Program-made: the position numbers and the translations under genes | NCBI RefSeq assembly: GCF_030272615.1 | Contig: NC_081409.1 | Coordinates: 238,599,832-238,663,831, forward strand | Length of the DNA stretch: 64,000 bases | Direction of reading: 5' to 3' | Source of the DNA: Cryptomeria japonica | Taxonomy: Eukaryota > Streptophyta > Pinopsida > Cupressales > Cupressaceae | Shown: positions 22,939-33,299 of the stretch, one piece after another | How positions within the stretch are numbered: the first letter of the stretch is position 1 | How the letters are laid out: every line of letters starts with the position of its first letter | The notes under the pieces: model-generated | Told to the model about the DNA's origin: nothing | Databases searched by the model: none | The model's input: the letters and a program-made list of their open reading frames with translations, nothing else

Positions 22939-25602
22939 ATGAACTCTTCGACTGAAGCGACCATTAACAATCTTACACAAACTGTCTCTTCTTTACAGCA
23001 ACAAATTGCCTCTATGAATCAATCTAAGTCTAGTGTGCCCACATTTGATGTTGCGAGCCCACTTTCTCTTGACATTGTTCGAGCTATCCCCCCTAAACAT
23101 GTTGAAATCCCGCAATTGGAGCTTTATAATGGTAAGGGTGATCCTCTAACACATGTTAAGACCTTTCAAACAATATGTACCGATTTTGCTTATGACCAAA
23201 GGTTGCTTGAAAAAATGTTTACTAGAACATTAAGAGATAAAGCCCTACAATGGTATTGCTCGTTGCCTTCCTATTCTATTACTTCTTTCGAACAACTTGC
23301 AAATGCTTTTATTCAACAATTTCAAAACAATATAAGTCCTAAAGTTACTTTGATTGATTTAATGCATTGTAAACAAGGTGTTAAAGAAAAAGTGACTGAT
23401 TTCATTGGTAGATATAAGCATTTGTATGCTCAAATTTCCTTTCCAGTACCTGACAATGATATTCAAAGAATCTTTATTTCTAATTTACAAAAAGATATTA
23501 GAGAAAAACTTCTGTTTTCTGAGTTTACTTCTTTCCAACAGTTGTGCGCAACTCTTCATAATTATCAACTGACTGTGAGTCAAATGGAACAAGCAAATCC
23601 TATGGCTCCGAGTGATAAGGGTGATAGTAGTCAACAACCATTTGGGAAGTTTAAACCAAACAGAGAGGTCATTAAATTCAATGAAAACATCATCAACAAC
23701 AATGTGAATGCAGCATCAGGTGTGCCTCCTATTTCTAAGTTTTTCAAGAAAGAAAGAAAGTTTACTCCTTTGAATGAATCATTGCATAGTATTATGAATA
23801 AGTTATTGGAACAAAATGTACTTACTCTTCCTCCTATAAAGCAAGTAGATCCTGCAAAGATTAACTCACCCTATTTTGATAACAAATCTTTTTGTCAATT
23901 TCATCGTCATCCTGGGCATGATATTGAAAAATGTTTTGCTTTAAAGGGTAAAATTCAAGATTTGATTGATAATAATACTATCTTTGTTTCTGGTGTGAAT
24001 GATAAAGGCAACACATCTGTAGCTCCTCCTAACCAAAATCTTAAGATTTTTACTGATCCATTACCTTCTCATACCTCTAATGTGATTGAGACTAATGATT
24101 CCTCTTTCTCACCTGATAATCTTGTGTCTATGACTCCGAATGTGATTAACTTTGTGGAACAGCAAAAAATCCCTAAAGAACCTTCCATCACATTTGACTC
24201 CGGTGAAACTATCAGGGCACCTGATGGTCCTTTATATATAGTTGCAAAAGTCAAGAATACACCTTGCCGTGGAGTGCTTATTAATCCTTCTTGTATGATT
24301 AATGTCATTACTGAAGAATTTCTTTTTACTTTGCAATTGAATCAAGTGATCTATGACGAAACAAATGTGGTTGTGAAATTGTTTGATGCATTTTCTTCTC
24401 CTGCAATTGGTTCTATTACATTACCTATTGAGGTTCATAACAAATCCCTTGATGTGGACTTTGCTATTATTCCATCGTCCGAACAATTTCGTGTGAAGCT
24501 AGGCTATCCTTGGCTATCTTCCATGAAAGCTATTGCTTCTCCTATTCATAAGTGTTTGAAATTTCCCCATAATGGTGAAGTTGTTACTGTCAATCATAGT
24601 CTCTTTAAACCAACTGAAAGAACTTCTAACGTTCCTATTGATTATTTCTGGCCTAAACAATTCCAATCTCTTCCACCGCGGAGTGATCATCTTTTCAAAT
24701 CTTATCAAAAGTGGAAAAAAGATATGATCCTATCTCTAAGTGAACCTAGAACACCCAAACTTGATATTCCTATCATTCTTGAGAAGGAAGTTCTTCCTTT
24801 GAAAGATAAAACTAATGTCTTTCCTCAAGAAGATTCCCAACCTATCCCTATGAAAGTGACTATGCCTATGACTAATAAACTTCCTAAAAGTAGACCTATA
24901 CCTCCTCGTCATGATGGACTTGGTCTCCTTCCTAAACCAAATAATCCTCCTTTATATGGAGCAGTTCCTCCTCCTTCCTCTTATGGAGAGAAGAGACCTT
25001 CCTCTTCTCCTATTATTCAACCTAAGAGACCACAACCTAAACACCCAAGTGATAAGGATGAGAACATTCCTCCTCCTCAATCTTCTCAACTTCCTACTAA
25101 GACTAGACGAAATTGTTCTGCACGTGAACGCCGACGAAAGCATCGTCTTAGAGCTCAGGTAGTTGCTTCTCAAACTTTGCAATCCCTAAAAACACCTTCA
25201 ACTAGTATTATTCCGTTTTCTCCTCAGCCAAAAATTGAGCCAAAATCTCCTAAACATAAGATGCATGATGGTCTTGATCCTGTGCGAGTTAAAGATCCTA
25301 TTTTTATAAATCTTGATGATGATATAGATGAAAATGTTATTCATGATGAAAATGTTACTTCTCTTCATTCTGATAGTGAATATGAATATGTTGATGTTGA
25401 TAACCATTTATCTAACAAATTTTCTAAAGCACTTATCCTAGCTCCTAGACAAGAACAACGTGGTGTGGAACATGAACATAGCCCTTGTTTGGATCTTGTG
25501 ATAGCTCCATCTGCTGTGTTGGATGTTCCTCCTTTAGCATGTTTCTTGCCTTCCCGAAATATTGATCAGCAAGATCGGGGGGTGGATGACGTGCTAGACT
25601 AG
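22939..25602 (+). CDS. Gag with zinc-finger-like motif and degenerate protease domain
   Basis: Intact 887-codon frame. Residues about 60-215 are a Retrotrans_gag domain (LYNGKGDPLTHVKTF, ALQWYCSLP, LMHCKQGVKEKVTDF). CQFHRHPGHDIEKCF at about 319-333 is the short Cys/His motif seen in this kind of gag. Residues about 415-545 have the fold pattern of a retroviral-type aspartic protease, including the later LGYPWL block, but the active-site position reads LINPSC where LIDxGS would be expected, so Asp is replaced by Asn and it is probably inactive. A basic patch (RRNCSARERRRKHRLR, about 720-735) follows, then an acidic, Ser-rich tail. Its job would be capsid assembly around the element's own RNA. 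No polymerase domain follows; the frame ends 755 bp before the right LTR. Confidence 0.85.
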   Translation: MNSSTEATINNLTQTVSSLQQQIASMNQSKSSVPTFDVASPLSLDIVRAIPPKHVEIPQLELYNGKGDPLTHVKTFQTICTDFAYDQRLLEKMFTRTLRDKALQWYCSLPSYSITSFEQLANAFIQQFQNNISPKVTLIDLMHCKQGVKEKVTDFIGRYKHLYAQISFPVPDNDIQRIFISNLQKDIREKLLFSEFTSFQQLCATLHNYQLTVSQMEQANPMAPSDKGDSSQQPFGKFKPNREVIKFNENIINNNVNAASGVPPISKFFKKERKFTPLNESLHSIMNKLLEQNVLTLPPIKQVDPAKINSPYFDNKSFCQFHRHPGHDIEKCFALKGKIQDLIDNNTIFVSGVNDKGNTSVAPPNQNLKIFTDPLPSHTSNVIETNDSSFSPDNLVSMTPNVINFVEQQKIPKEPSITFDSGETIRAPDGPLYIVAKVKNTPCRGVLINPSCMINVITEEFLFTLQLNQVIYDETNVVVKLFDAFSSPAIGSITLPIEVHNKSLDVDFAIIPSSEQFRVKLGYPWLSSMKAIASPIHKCLKFPHNGEVVTVNHSLFKPTERTSNVPIDYFWPKQFQSLPPRSDHLFKSYQKWKKDMILSLSEPRTPKLDIPIILEKEVLPLKDKTNVFPQEDSQPIPMKVTMPMTNKLPKSRPIPPRHDGLGLLPKPNNPPLYGAVPPPSSYGEKRPSSSPIIQPKRPQPKHPSDKDENIPPPQSSQLPTKTRRNCSARERRRKHRLRAQVVASQTLQSLKTPSTSIIPFSPQPKIEPKSPKHKMHDGLDPVRVKDPIFINLDDDIDENVIHDENVTSLHSDSEYEYVDVDNHLSNKFSKALILAPRQEQRGVEHEHSPCLDLVIAPSAVLDVPPLACFLPSRNIDQQDRGVDDVLD

Positions 25603-26340
25603 TTTCATTAGCATAGCAGACTCTCTCCTCCTCTTTTGATCTCTTTTGTTACTTCTTCTATGTGTTATTCTCATTCTTCTATTTGTTGTCCTTAGTGTTG
25701 TTTACTTGAGGACGATGCAAAGCATTGAGATCTCTTTTGGTCTCTCTCATGTTGACTCAAAAGACACATGTGTTCCCTTCTTCTAGGTGACCTTCCTTGA
25801 TTGGGGAATGAAGAACAATTATGCATACATACATATGATATACATGAATTATCATACAGCATACTGACCCCGAGGAAAGCGAAGCCACCTCGTGCTTTGT
25901 GTTTTGTGTCTATTATCCTTGGGTTTATCTCACACTTGGGGGCTAAATCCTTGTGATAACGTGCTCCTTTCCCTTCTCATTTCTTATATGTATCACTACC
26001 TTAAAGCAATCACCCCCGATGAGGTGTGTGCGATCGCTTTAACGTAGGGGGGCATACACCCCGTTCATATCTCTCCAAGATACTTGAAAATTTCTTGACA
26101 AATTTAGCTTTGCCTTGAAAAATTTTTATATCTTTCTTGCATGACTCATAGTGAGGGAACCTTACTACTGACAGTCATGGTTCTCTCTCATGATTTTCCC
26201 TTTTACTTTGTTAATTGAAGTCGTAAGATCCTTAGTCCACTGGGGGCTTGGTGTATCTTGCCTCCTTGACGTGGTGAAAGTCTTTCAATGTTGTTTCCTT
26301 GTACTTTACCGGAAGTATGGACGTACGCTTATACTCCCGC
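25603..26340 (+). other. 3' untranslated part of TR-GAG element
   Basis: Contains 'cttgaggacgatgcaaagca' (25707 on) and 'cacttgggggctaaatcc' (25932 on), phrases common between the last gene and the 3' LTR of plant LTR elements. No coding frame. Confidence 0.65.
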
Positions 26341-26356
26341 TAAAGTGGGGGATAAA
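26341..26356 (+). promoter_or_regulatory. Polypurine tract
   Basis: TAAAGTGGGGGATAAA lies directly against the right LTR, where plus-strand DNA synthesis would be primed. Confidence 0.75.
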
Positions 26357-27532
26357 TGTAGCGTCCTAAAATTGTGACACTTGCAATTTCAACTGCATTT
26401 GGGTCTTCACGATGGCGGCGCAACGTTGAACCTGAATGGAGACCCCGAAACCTGTTTACGACACCAAAAACTGCATCTTTTTGCACCTTGGCCTGATCCC
26501 TCCTTGCACCCTGCTGTCCCGGGAGGTGGGACCATGGTGCCCAGTGCCTTGGTCCTTCAGGACTAGGGCACCCAGCGCCCTGGTCGCCCAGGACCATGGC
26601 GCCCAGCGCCCTGGTCCCTGGCCCTATTTTGGGCCCAGTCTCTTGTTGGGCATCGGGTCTTGAAGTTTGTAAATTGGAAAATATTGTTTCTAGGTCGGCC
26701 TAAGGTCGGGAAAATCAATCTCTCAACCCTAATTGACAAGTATATAAACTACATTTCCTCTTCCAGAAAAGGAGAGGAAAACATATGTGCGCAAGAGGCA
26801 GAAGCGATATTCAAACATTCAAACATTCAAGCGTTCAAGCATTCCTTCAAGCAATTGAGCATTCTAAGTCTCCATTCAAGGCTAGGTGTTGCATTCAAGA
26901 CAAGGATTCAACCATTGAAGAGGAGATCACATACAACATACAACATACATTACACCTTCGCATGTAAGAATACAAACATTCTTACAACAAGGTATCAGTA
27001 CTTGTTTACATTACAAACATTTACATTTACAGCATTCTCATTTCCTGGTTAATTCCAAAACCGGGGTTTGACCTAAAAGTAAACCCCTAATCCCTAACCC
27101 TCCAATCGTCCTCTCTTTTCTGTGTGTAGGTTGCAGGTACGCGGCTGTAATTGAAGATCTGGAATCCTTGTGCAGAGACGAACAGATCCCCCTTCGTTTC
27201 GCGGATTTTTTGGAGGACCGTGTGCACTCCGAGCGCCATCGTCCCGTCAACTTTCGCTCAAATTTGCAGAACAACATCGTCTCGACATTTTACTACTAAT
27301 TCCAGGTCCGCAGCTTCATCCCGTATCCCTATCTCTGTTTATAAGTGAATCTTTCTTACTTTACATGCATTCCTAGTTCAATCATTCTATCTACATTCTT
27401 TACAAAAGAGGGTATCCTTGATGTCTTAACCCTTGAAACTCATTTAGAATCCAATCCTGCATTGTGTGGGATTGGATTTTGTGGGTTTCAACCCCTCTTT
27501 TGAATGTAAAGTCTCTCCTAAGTGAAAACCAT
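26357..27532 (+). repeat. Right LTR of TR-GAG element, 3' truncated
   Basis: Begins TGTAGCGTCC. It has two extra tandem units of the 'cccagcgccctggtc' motif (26538-26608) absent from the left LTR. It stops at 'gtgaaaaccat', equivalent to 20886, so the last 80 bp present on the left are missing. Confidence 0.85.
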
Positions 27533-27632
27533 ACAAAATACATAAGTATATTTTCTAGCTTTTGATAAAATTATTTAGAAGGTACCCATTACAAAAAATA
27601 ATAAGCATAGGTGATAACTAGAACTTTAGAAC
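27529..27632. repeat. Target flank, right copy of about 104-bp direct repeat
   Basis: Copy of 19660-19764 joined to the shortened right LTR through a shared 'ccat'. After it, host sequence resumes with 'aaacctttaaaa'. Confidence 0.9.
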
Positions 27633-28300
27633 AAACCTTTAAAAAAATTCCGTATATTCTAAATCTATGTTTTCTTCAAATGTGTCAATATACATGTTAG
27701 CGCAAGAAAATAAAATTGCAATTAAAATGGCTCATTGTAGGTGCCTCTTAAAAACTAGGTTAATGTGTGTTGTATGCTTGCCAAGTCTATGTCAACGTCT
27801 ACCTCCAACAAGGCCAATCTACTCCTATGTGGGTCTTCATGAAATGGTAGGGTTCATAATACTCATGGGTATGATTTCAATATTTTCATGTTTCTCAATT
27901 TAGATCTTATAGTCATAGTTCTCATGGATGGTCTCTAGCTTTTCATCAAACTTCAACTTCCTCAAGTAGCCCCATAATAGAGGTACCTCAAGTTGGCCAA
28001 ATAGTAACTTTTTTTGTCTTCCATTGGTCATTTCTCCTTCTAGGTTTTCTAATTGGCTTCTTAAGGATGTACAAGATCAACAAGTTAATATTGGTGCTCT
28101 CATAGGATAGGATTGAATACCTCATGTCCAAGATCATACTAATGTGTGGAAACTAAATGACCATTTTTGAAATTCTACTACTAGGTCAATAGCTTTTGCT
28201 TTTTAGCAACTTTATGTTTTTCTCTTTTGATGTGTTGTTTAACTCTCTACCTTGCATAAAATTTAGGGTGCAATGTTTTTCATACGCCCATATTTTTTTC
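27633..28300. other. Host repeat segment, uninterrupted version of 1-85
   Basis: 28011-28095 equals 1-85 and continues without the transposon. No gene was found. The segment ends where the gypsy LTR begins at 28301. Confidence 0.6.
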
Positions 28301-28330
28301 GTCCGATGTGCAGGTTGATTTGGCAGTAGC

Positions 28331-29320
28331 ATGCATGTCGAACTTTAAAGTCCGACTTGCAAGAGGATTAGTCATGCAGGTCGGACTTTAAAGTCCAACA
28401 TGGATGACGCACTTAACCATTAATGAGGGCATTAATGGTTAATTTTGAGGTTATTTATTAATTTTTGAGGATTATTTCCTCATTTCGTTTTGTGATCTCT
28501 CCTCTACGCATGCCCTCCTGTTCCTCTCCTCGCGATTTCGATCTCGATCACCTCGGCAGTCATCTAATTTTCTTCAGCCACGTGGATTGAGGTAGGGTTT
28601 TATTCTTTTTGGGTTTTTTCCTTTCGCTTCACCCTTCCTTTTTTCTTCTTCGCTGATTCTTTTGGGTTTTCATTTGTTGGAGCACATCGGATTTTAAAAT
28701 TTGATTGCTCCTAAACTTCCCCTCGAGGTCGAGGGCACATCGGACTTTAAAGTCTGATGTCCCTTTGATCTTTTTGTTTATTTTCCTACCTCTTCCTTCA
28801 CCTGCGTGTCGGGTTTCAAATCCCAACATGCAGGTGAAGGCAGACATCTTCTCATATCAGACTTTAATGTTCGATATGTGGGAGAAGCCCTCTTGCTAAC
28901 AAGCCAGGTTTTAAAATCCGACGTTTTAGTAGGAGGGTTAGACCTCACATATTGGACTTTAAAGTCCGATATGTGAGATAAGTTTGTTCGATTGACATGT
29001 CAGGTTTTAAAACCTGACATGTCATTCGGTTATCCTTCCCTAGCACATCGGACTTTAAAGTCCTATGTGCTTGTCTTTTGAATGGTTTTTTATTTGCACA
29101 TCGGACTTTAAATTCCGATGTGCTAATGACTTTTTCTCAATTTGCACATCGGACTTTAAAGTCCGATGTGTCGATAGTTTTTCCCCAATTTGCACATCGG
29201 ACTTTAAAGTTCGATATGCAAGGAAGATTTTTTACTCCTAAACATCGGACTTTAAAGTCTGATGTGCAAATTTTGACTCCTAAGGTGTAGGTCGGACTTT
29301 TTTCCTCGACCTACCAGTTT
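28331..29320. repeat. Array of about 15 TTTAAA-centred palindromes (copy A)
   Basis: Near-perfect palindromes of 24-30 bp, commonly 'atcggactttaaagtccgat' with matching outer bases. Approximate starts: 28335, 28376, 28682, 28735, 28804, 28853, 28900, 28947, 28997, 29042, 29096, 29142, 29191, 29241, 29288. The last five to six are evenly spaced by about 46-54 bp. Arms vary in pairs: caggtttt/aaaacctg at 28997 and tatcgg-like forms elsewhere. A 70-residue ORF across it merely translates the repeat. Confidence 0.93.
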
Positions 29321-29370
29321 TAACATTTTTGCTTCCAAGTCTGTTCTGACTCCGATTTTTCGATCCGGTT

Positions 29371-29377
29371 TATAAAA
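29371..29377 (+). promoter_or_regulatory. TATA-like box upstream of the U3 reading frame
   Basis: TATAAAA lies just after the palindrome array and 74 bp before the frame's start position at 29451. In copy B the equivalent (40531) reads GATAAAA, so it is damaged there. A separate promoter for the U3 frame is an inference. A CT-rich leader with a donor-like 'gag|gtaggg' near 28590 is an alternative 5' end. Confidence 0.4.
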
Positions 29378-29450
29378 ATTAGTTTTAGTGATGATGATAA
29401 CTATCGAAGAAGCTAATCCTCAGTGTTGTTGAATGCACTAATTTGCAAAC

Positions 29451-32086
29451 ATCAAGAACCCCTCACGACAAACCAGAGCCTTCTTCGAGTCAATTGGAAT
29501 CTTCACCGGGTAAATCATCAGCAAAGAAGATGAAGTACAAGTATGATAAATACTTGAATTTGTACCTGGAGAGCTCAGTCGATTCAAACATCAAGGAGAT
29601 CAAAGATACATAAATTGGTCATGTTAGTATGTGGGAGTTTATTGATCGAGTTGAGAAATCTCCTTCCCACCTAACAAACTTGATCAGATCTGAGTTGCAT
29701 CAATACGCTTCCTTCCCAGTTGTAGCTCATGATCTGGATTTTGTACTTGTGGTGGCTGATCACTTGGATCCAAATACAAGACACGTTATGGATGCTGATC
29801 AAAATGCGGTCATGACTTTGGAAAATGTTTTCTTCAACAGTGTTTTCAAAGGTTCAGCGGTTGAAGAAGTGGTCGACATTTCTCAAGAAAGTGCTTAGGA
29901 GTACTATGAGAAAAATGAGGTGAAATGCAAGAAAGTAATTAATACAGTGTGCCTCTCTACTGCTAGAAATCCTACCACTTAACGATGGCCTAAATATTTC
30001 CATAGAAGTGACTTCAATGAGGAGTACAATGATATGGTCACCATGTTGGCACAAGTGAAGGCTTTAAAGGATTCTCATTACTTTCAAAACTAGATGTGCT
30101 ATTATATGAATATAATCAGAAAAGGAGTTGTTAAGATTGATTGGGGTGAGCAGATCAGTGAAATCCAATTATGGATAAAACAAGAACCAAGAGCATACCA
30201 AATCCACAAGCACTATCCTCGGCCCTTGTAACGCAATCTAAGGGGAAAGGACCCAAAATCAAGTTCACAATTAAAGGGTCCAAAAAAGGTGAATCGTCTT
30301 TAGCAACACAGGAGACAGTCGCAAAGGAACCAGAACAACAACCTGCTAGAGAGACTGAGAAAGAAAAGGAGCCAGAAGAAGGTGAAATTCCTCATCAAGA
30401 GGAAGCACAGGATGAAGAGCCAACACATCATGGCAAAATTAATGTCCTTGCCACCTCACAGGCGCCGACCCATCCAAAAATTGTTATTCGTTCTATTAAA
30501 ACTAACTCAGATCAAGAGGATGAGGGATTTGATGATGAGGAGTTAGATTTGGACATGACACAGTCAAAAGTTGCTCAACAGTTTTTCACATTATCCAATT
30601 TTTCAAGTTTGGATGATATTCCTTCAACCACCAGTGAATCTTCAATGTTCGATTTTCCTGAGGCCATGGAACAAGCATTTGTGGAACATCAGATGGTGAC
30701 TTTACCTTCTACAGCAGTCATAACAGAAGTTCCACCTCTAATAAGTATTGAATGTGTTTCTACTGTACCTTCCACTCTCCCATCTGTGGCTGTAGTTGAG
30801 GAGGTGTCAGTAGCAGCTATTGTTACTACATCAACGGGCATGTCATTGGATACTTCCGCTTTGATACCAATAACAACATCCACAACCGCTGCAAGTTCAA
30901 GCCAATTTGCTCCTGAAATACCAATTGGTACTCAACAAGAAGCTACTACTCCACCCGCCAATCCAAAATTACCACCTTGGATGGAGGTAGTAGTACCCAA
31001 GAGGAAGAAATAGCTGATTTCACCCGATGAGTTTGATTTTGAGTAGTTGGTTCCCCCAAAGCCCAAAGGTACAAAAAAGTCGAAGACTATTTCTCAGGTA
31101 TTAGTAGATCCAGCTACTAAGAGGAAATATGTTGAGGTCAACCTGAGGACTATACCATGCAAACCATAGAACTTGGAGTGTAAATGCATGAGAGCGTTAA
31201 GCTAGATTCTCAAACTGCTTTTGACTCTTTATTGTGGAGATTTGATCAGGAAAGAGATGAGAAGAATGAGTTAAAATAAAAGTGTGAGCAATTAACCAAT
31301 GTTCTTCTCAAGTTTACACAATCCTCCCAAGAAATCGAGCCTGTTGGTTCCTCAATAGATACTGAGGCTCTAAAGAAAGTTCAACAGGTGGGAGTCAAGG
31401 GCCGAGTAGTAGATGAGTGGATTGCACAGTTGAAATCAGAGGGGTCTCATCTTCTAAGTTCAACAATTGGGTTATTGGCTGATTTTGAAGTAATTCAAAG
31501 TCAAATGCAAAGTATCAAGACTTCACTATCTCAAGAAATTGAAGATATTGAGAGGAGTGCAATCCTTTGGAGCAAAATGGAGGACTTCAGAATAGACGTC
31601 CTCGTGGAGAATAAAGTAGTTCCCACAAGAGAAAAATATATCCAAATCTTGTCATTGTTGTCTCATAAAAAAGAGACGATAAGATTGATGATTGAAGAAC
31701 TGGATCGAGAAAGGAAGGAAGGTGATGATGAGATTGATCTCATTTCTGCTAGAATTACTAACATTCCTTGCTATCTATATGATGACAATCAGAATCTTGT
31801 TACTAGTGATGCCATCACGCCAGAGTTTCTTTCTCTAATGGATCACTGCACAGAACATGATTTCTCTCTAAGTGTATTTGATAAGTTATTTTAGATCCAA
31901 GTCAGTTTTGAGGTCCTTGCATCCATGCTGAAGGACGGAAAAAAGAAATATGTGAAGGCTGAAGATGCAATTTCCCGTGTTCGTGTTATCACAGATTCTA
32001 CCCCAATGCTAGATAAAGTTGAGATGGAGGTCATCCTGACTAAGTTTGAAGAATTCCACAAATCTAATGAGGAGAAAGATGAATAA
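29451..32086 (+). pseudogene. U3-encoded protein gene, copy A (degraded, internally deleted)
   Basis: Same gene as 40606-44295 in copy B. Here the start codon reads ATC, a short insertion brings a stop near 29610, further stops lie near 29896 and 29980, and about 970 bp are missing after 30157. Intact pieces are 29629-29898, 30171-31013 (280 codons; Glu/Lys/Pro-rich then Ser/Thr-rich, ending PKRKK) and 31388-31894 (168 codons, predicted mostly helical). The shared final stop at 32084-32086, after EEKDE, matches copy B. Compared with B it keeps CAG at 31385-31387 where B has TAG. The family is not recognised. Confidence 0.7.
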
Positions 32087-32243
32087 AGTGTCCCCTTTTG
32101 ACATTTTATTTTCATGTAGCTGCATTGTTAGATGTTGCAAGTTTTCTCACAGCTGGATAATTTCTTTTTGTTGTAGTTGTAGTCAAGTGGGACTGTGCAG
32201 TTGAATTAGTCAACTGTGCCCACATTTTTCTACACTCTTTCCA

Positions 32244-32250
32244 TATAAAA
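32244..32250 (+). promoter_or_regulatory. Genomic TATA box of left giant LTR
   Basis: TATAAAA in 'tccatataaaaggaggacc', about 160 bp after the U3 frame ends. It is kept in copy B at 44453-44459. It would start genomic RNA near 32275, placing the whole reading frame in U3. Confidence 0.7.
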
Positions 32251-32361
32251 GGAGGACCCTCATTTCTATATTTTTTATCTTGGATTATGCTAAGCAAAAC
32301 TCTGCCAAATTTTCGCCTCAACTAAGACTTTGAGCTTTTGTTGTGAAGATTTGATCAAGCA

Positions 32362-32367
32362 AATAAA
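32362..32367 (+). terminator. LTR poly(A) signal
   Basis: AATAAA about 115 bp after the TATA box, as expected within R. The equivalent in copy B is at 47917-47922, beyond the nested solo LTR. Confidence 0.6.
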
Positions 32368-33009
32368 GAAAGCAATTTTATTTGATCTCAAACTTTGTGT
32401 TGTGTCAAAAATTGTTTATATGAGTTAATGTTCTTATGTTCATTACTTATATATGTTCTTGAATTCCTTGATATCAGAGATATTGTTAAGTGGTAAAAGA
32501 GCTCGCGAATTGTGAAAGTAGACTTTGTGCTCCTTGAATATTTGGAAATTTTTCTATTGTTAAGTGATTAGTGGTAGAATTTGTATTGCTATTGTTGCTT
32601 GTAGTTTTAAGGATTGATGAATTACACTTGAAGACTTTGAGCTGCAAGTTGAATTCCTTATCAATTGCGATAATTAGTTTAAGTTAGTGTTACATTCAAG
32701 AAAGACTTTGTGCTTCTTTATTTGTAAAATTTGGTACAGTTTGTTGGATTAATTCGTTCATTTCTTTAAGTATCACAAGTGATAGGGAAATTGTAACAAA
32801 GTGGAGGGAGAATATATAGACTCTAAAAAAAGAGAGTTATATGCCCGAAACTAACCCACAGATTTTAATTTCTTGTTAATTACAGAAGAAATTTCAAAGG
32901 GAACCTCCCCTTGATGACAGGAGAGATTAATCTCTCAACATAGTTGTGTGTAAATTATATATTTTGTCATTGGTACGCTAGTGACAAAATATTCACCCAA
33001 CAGTTTTTT

Positions 33010-33027
33010 TGTCGACTCTGCTGGGGA
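33010..33027 (+). promoter_or_regulatory. Primer binding site, tRNA-Arg type
   Basis: TGTCGACTCTGCTGGGGA, one base off the TGGCGACTCTGCTGGGGA form used by Ogre-like elements, eight bases after the LTR end at 33002. Confidence 0.8.
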
Positions 33028-33299
33028 GTGACGTGCAACTAGTACTTTCCCTTTTGGTTGTAGTGCGCTTTTCATTGTAATATCCATTTTGCTGATTTTC
33101 TCAAAAAAATCCTAATCTAGCTGATCGAAGTTACACTCGTGGGCAACGGTTAGTGGGAGTTGTTGGTCCTACTTTTGAGTTTTTGTAGCAACATAATTTT
33201 CCTTTTGTGACACCTCCACGGACATGTTCTCCTTTGCAGCAGACACGAAGTTTTTTTCCTTCTGCACAGTGATCTCTCATACCAAGTGAGGCATCAAGT
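33028..33299 (+). other. Leader between PBS and gag
   Basis: No long open frame, although Thr/Pro-rich peptides just upstream of 33300 suggest gag may have begun a little earlier. Confidence 0.45.

Larger units (their letters stand above)
19765..27532 (+). mobile_element. Gag-only LTR retrotransposon (TR-GAG type)
   Basis: Two LTRs (19765-20966 and 26357-27532), a PBS-like site after the left LTR, a purine tract before the right LTR, and one long gag-protease-like frame between them. No RT, RNase H or integrase is present anywhere inside, so it must rely on enzymes from another element. This matches the published TR-GAG class of plant elements. By eye the LTRs differ by a few per cent. The 3' LTR lacks its last 80 bp, and the flanks carry a 104-bp duplication instead of a 5-bp one. 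Confidence 0.85.
28301..33002 (+). repeat. Left giant LTR (copy A), 5' truncated and internally deleted
   Basis: Homologous to 39564-48559 minus the nested insertion. The order is: palindrome array, TATA-like box 29371, long U3 reading frame 29451-32086, TATA box 32244, AATAAA 32362, U5, ending CACCCAACA. Compared with copy B it lacks about 970 bp after 30157 (B 41292-42265). Its left edge begins exactly in the middle of a palindrome that is complete in B, which suggests truncation. By eye, divergence from B is near 7-9% left of the deletion but only 1-3% to its right. Confidence 0.85.

Noticed and set aside
29078-29290. ORF with repeated AHRTLKSDV peptide (also 40254-40532 and 39967-40158)
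   Set aside because: It is only the translation of the palindrome array; the same peptide appears on the opposite strand because the unit is palindromic.
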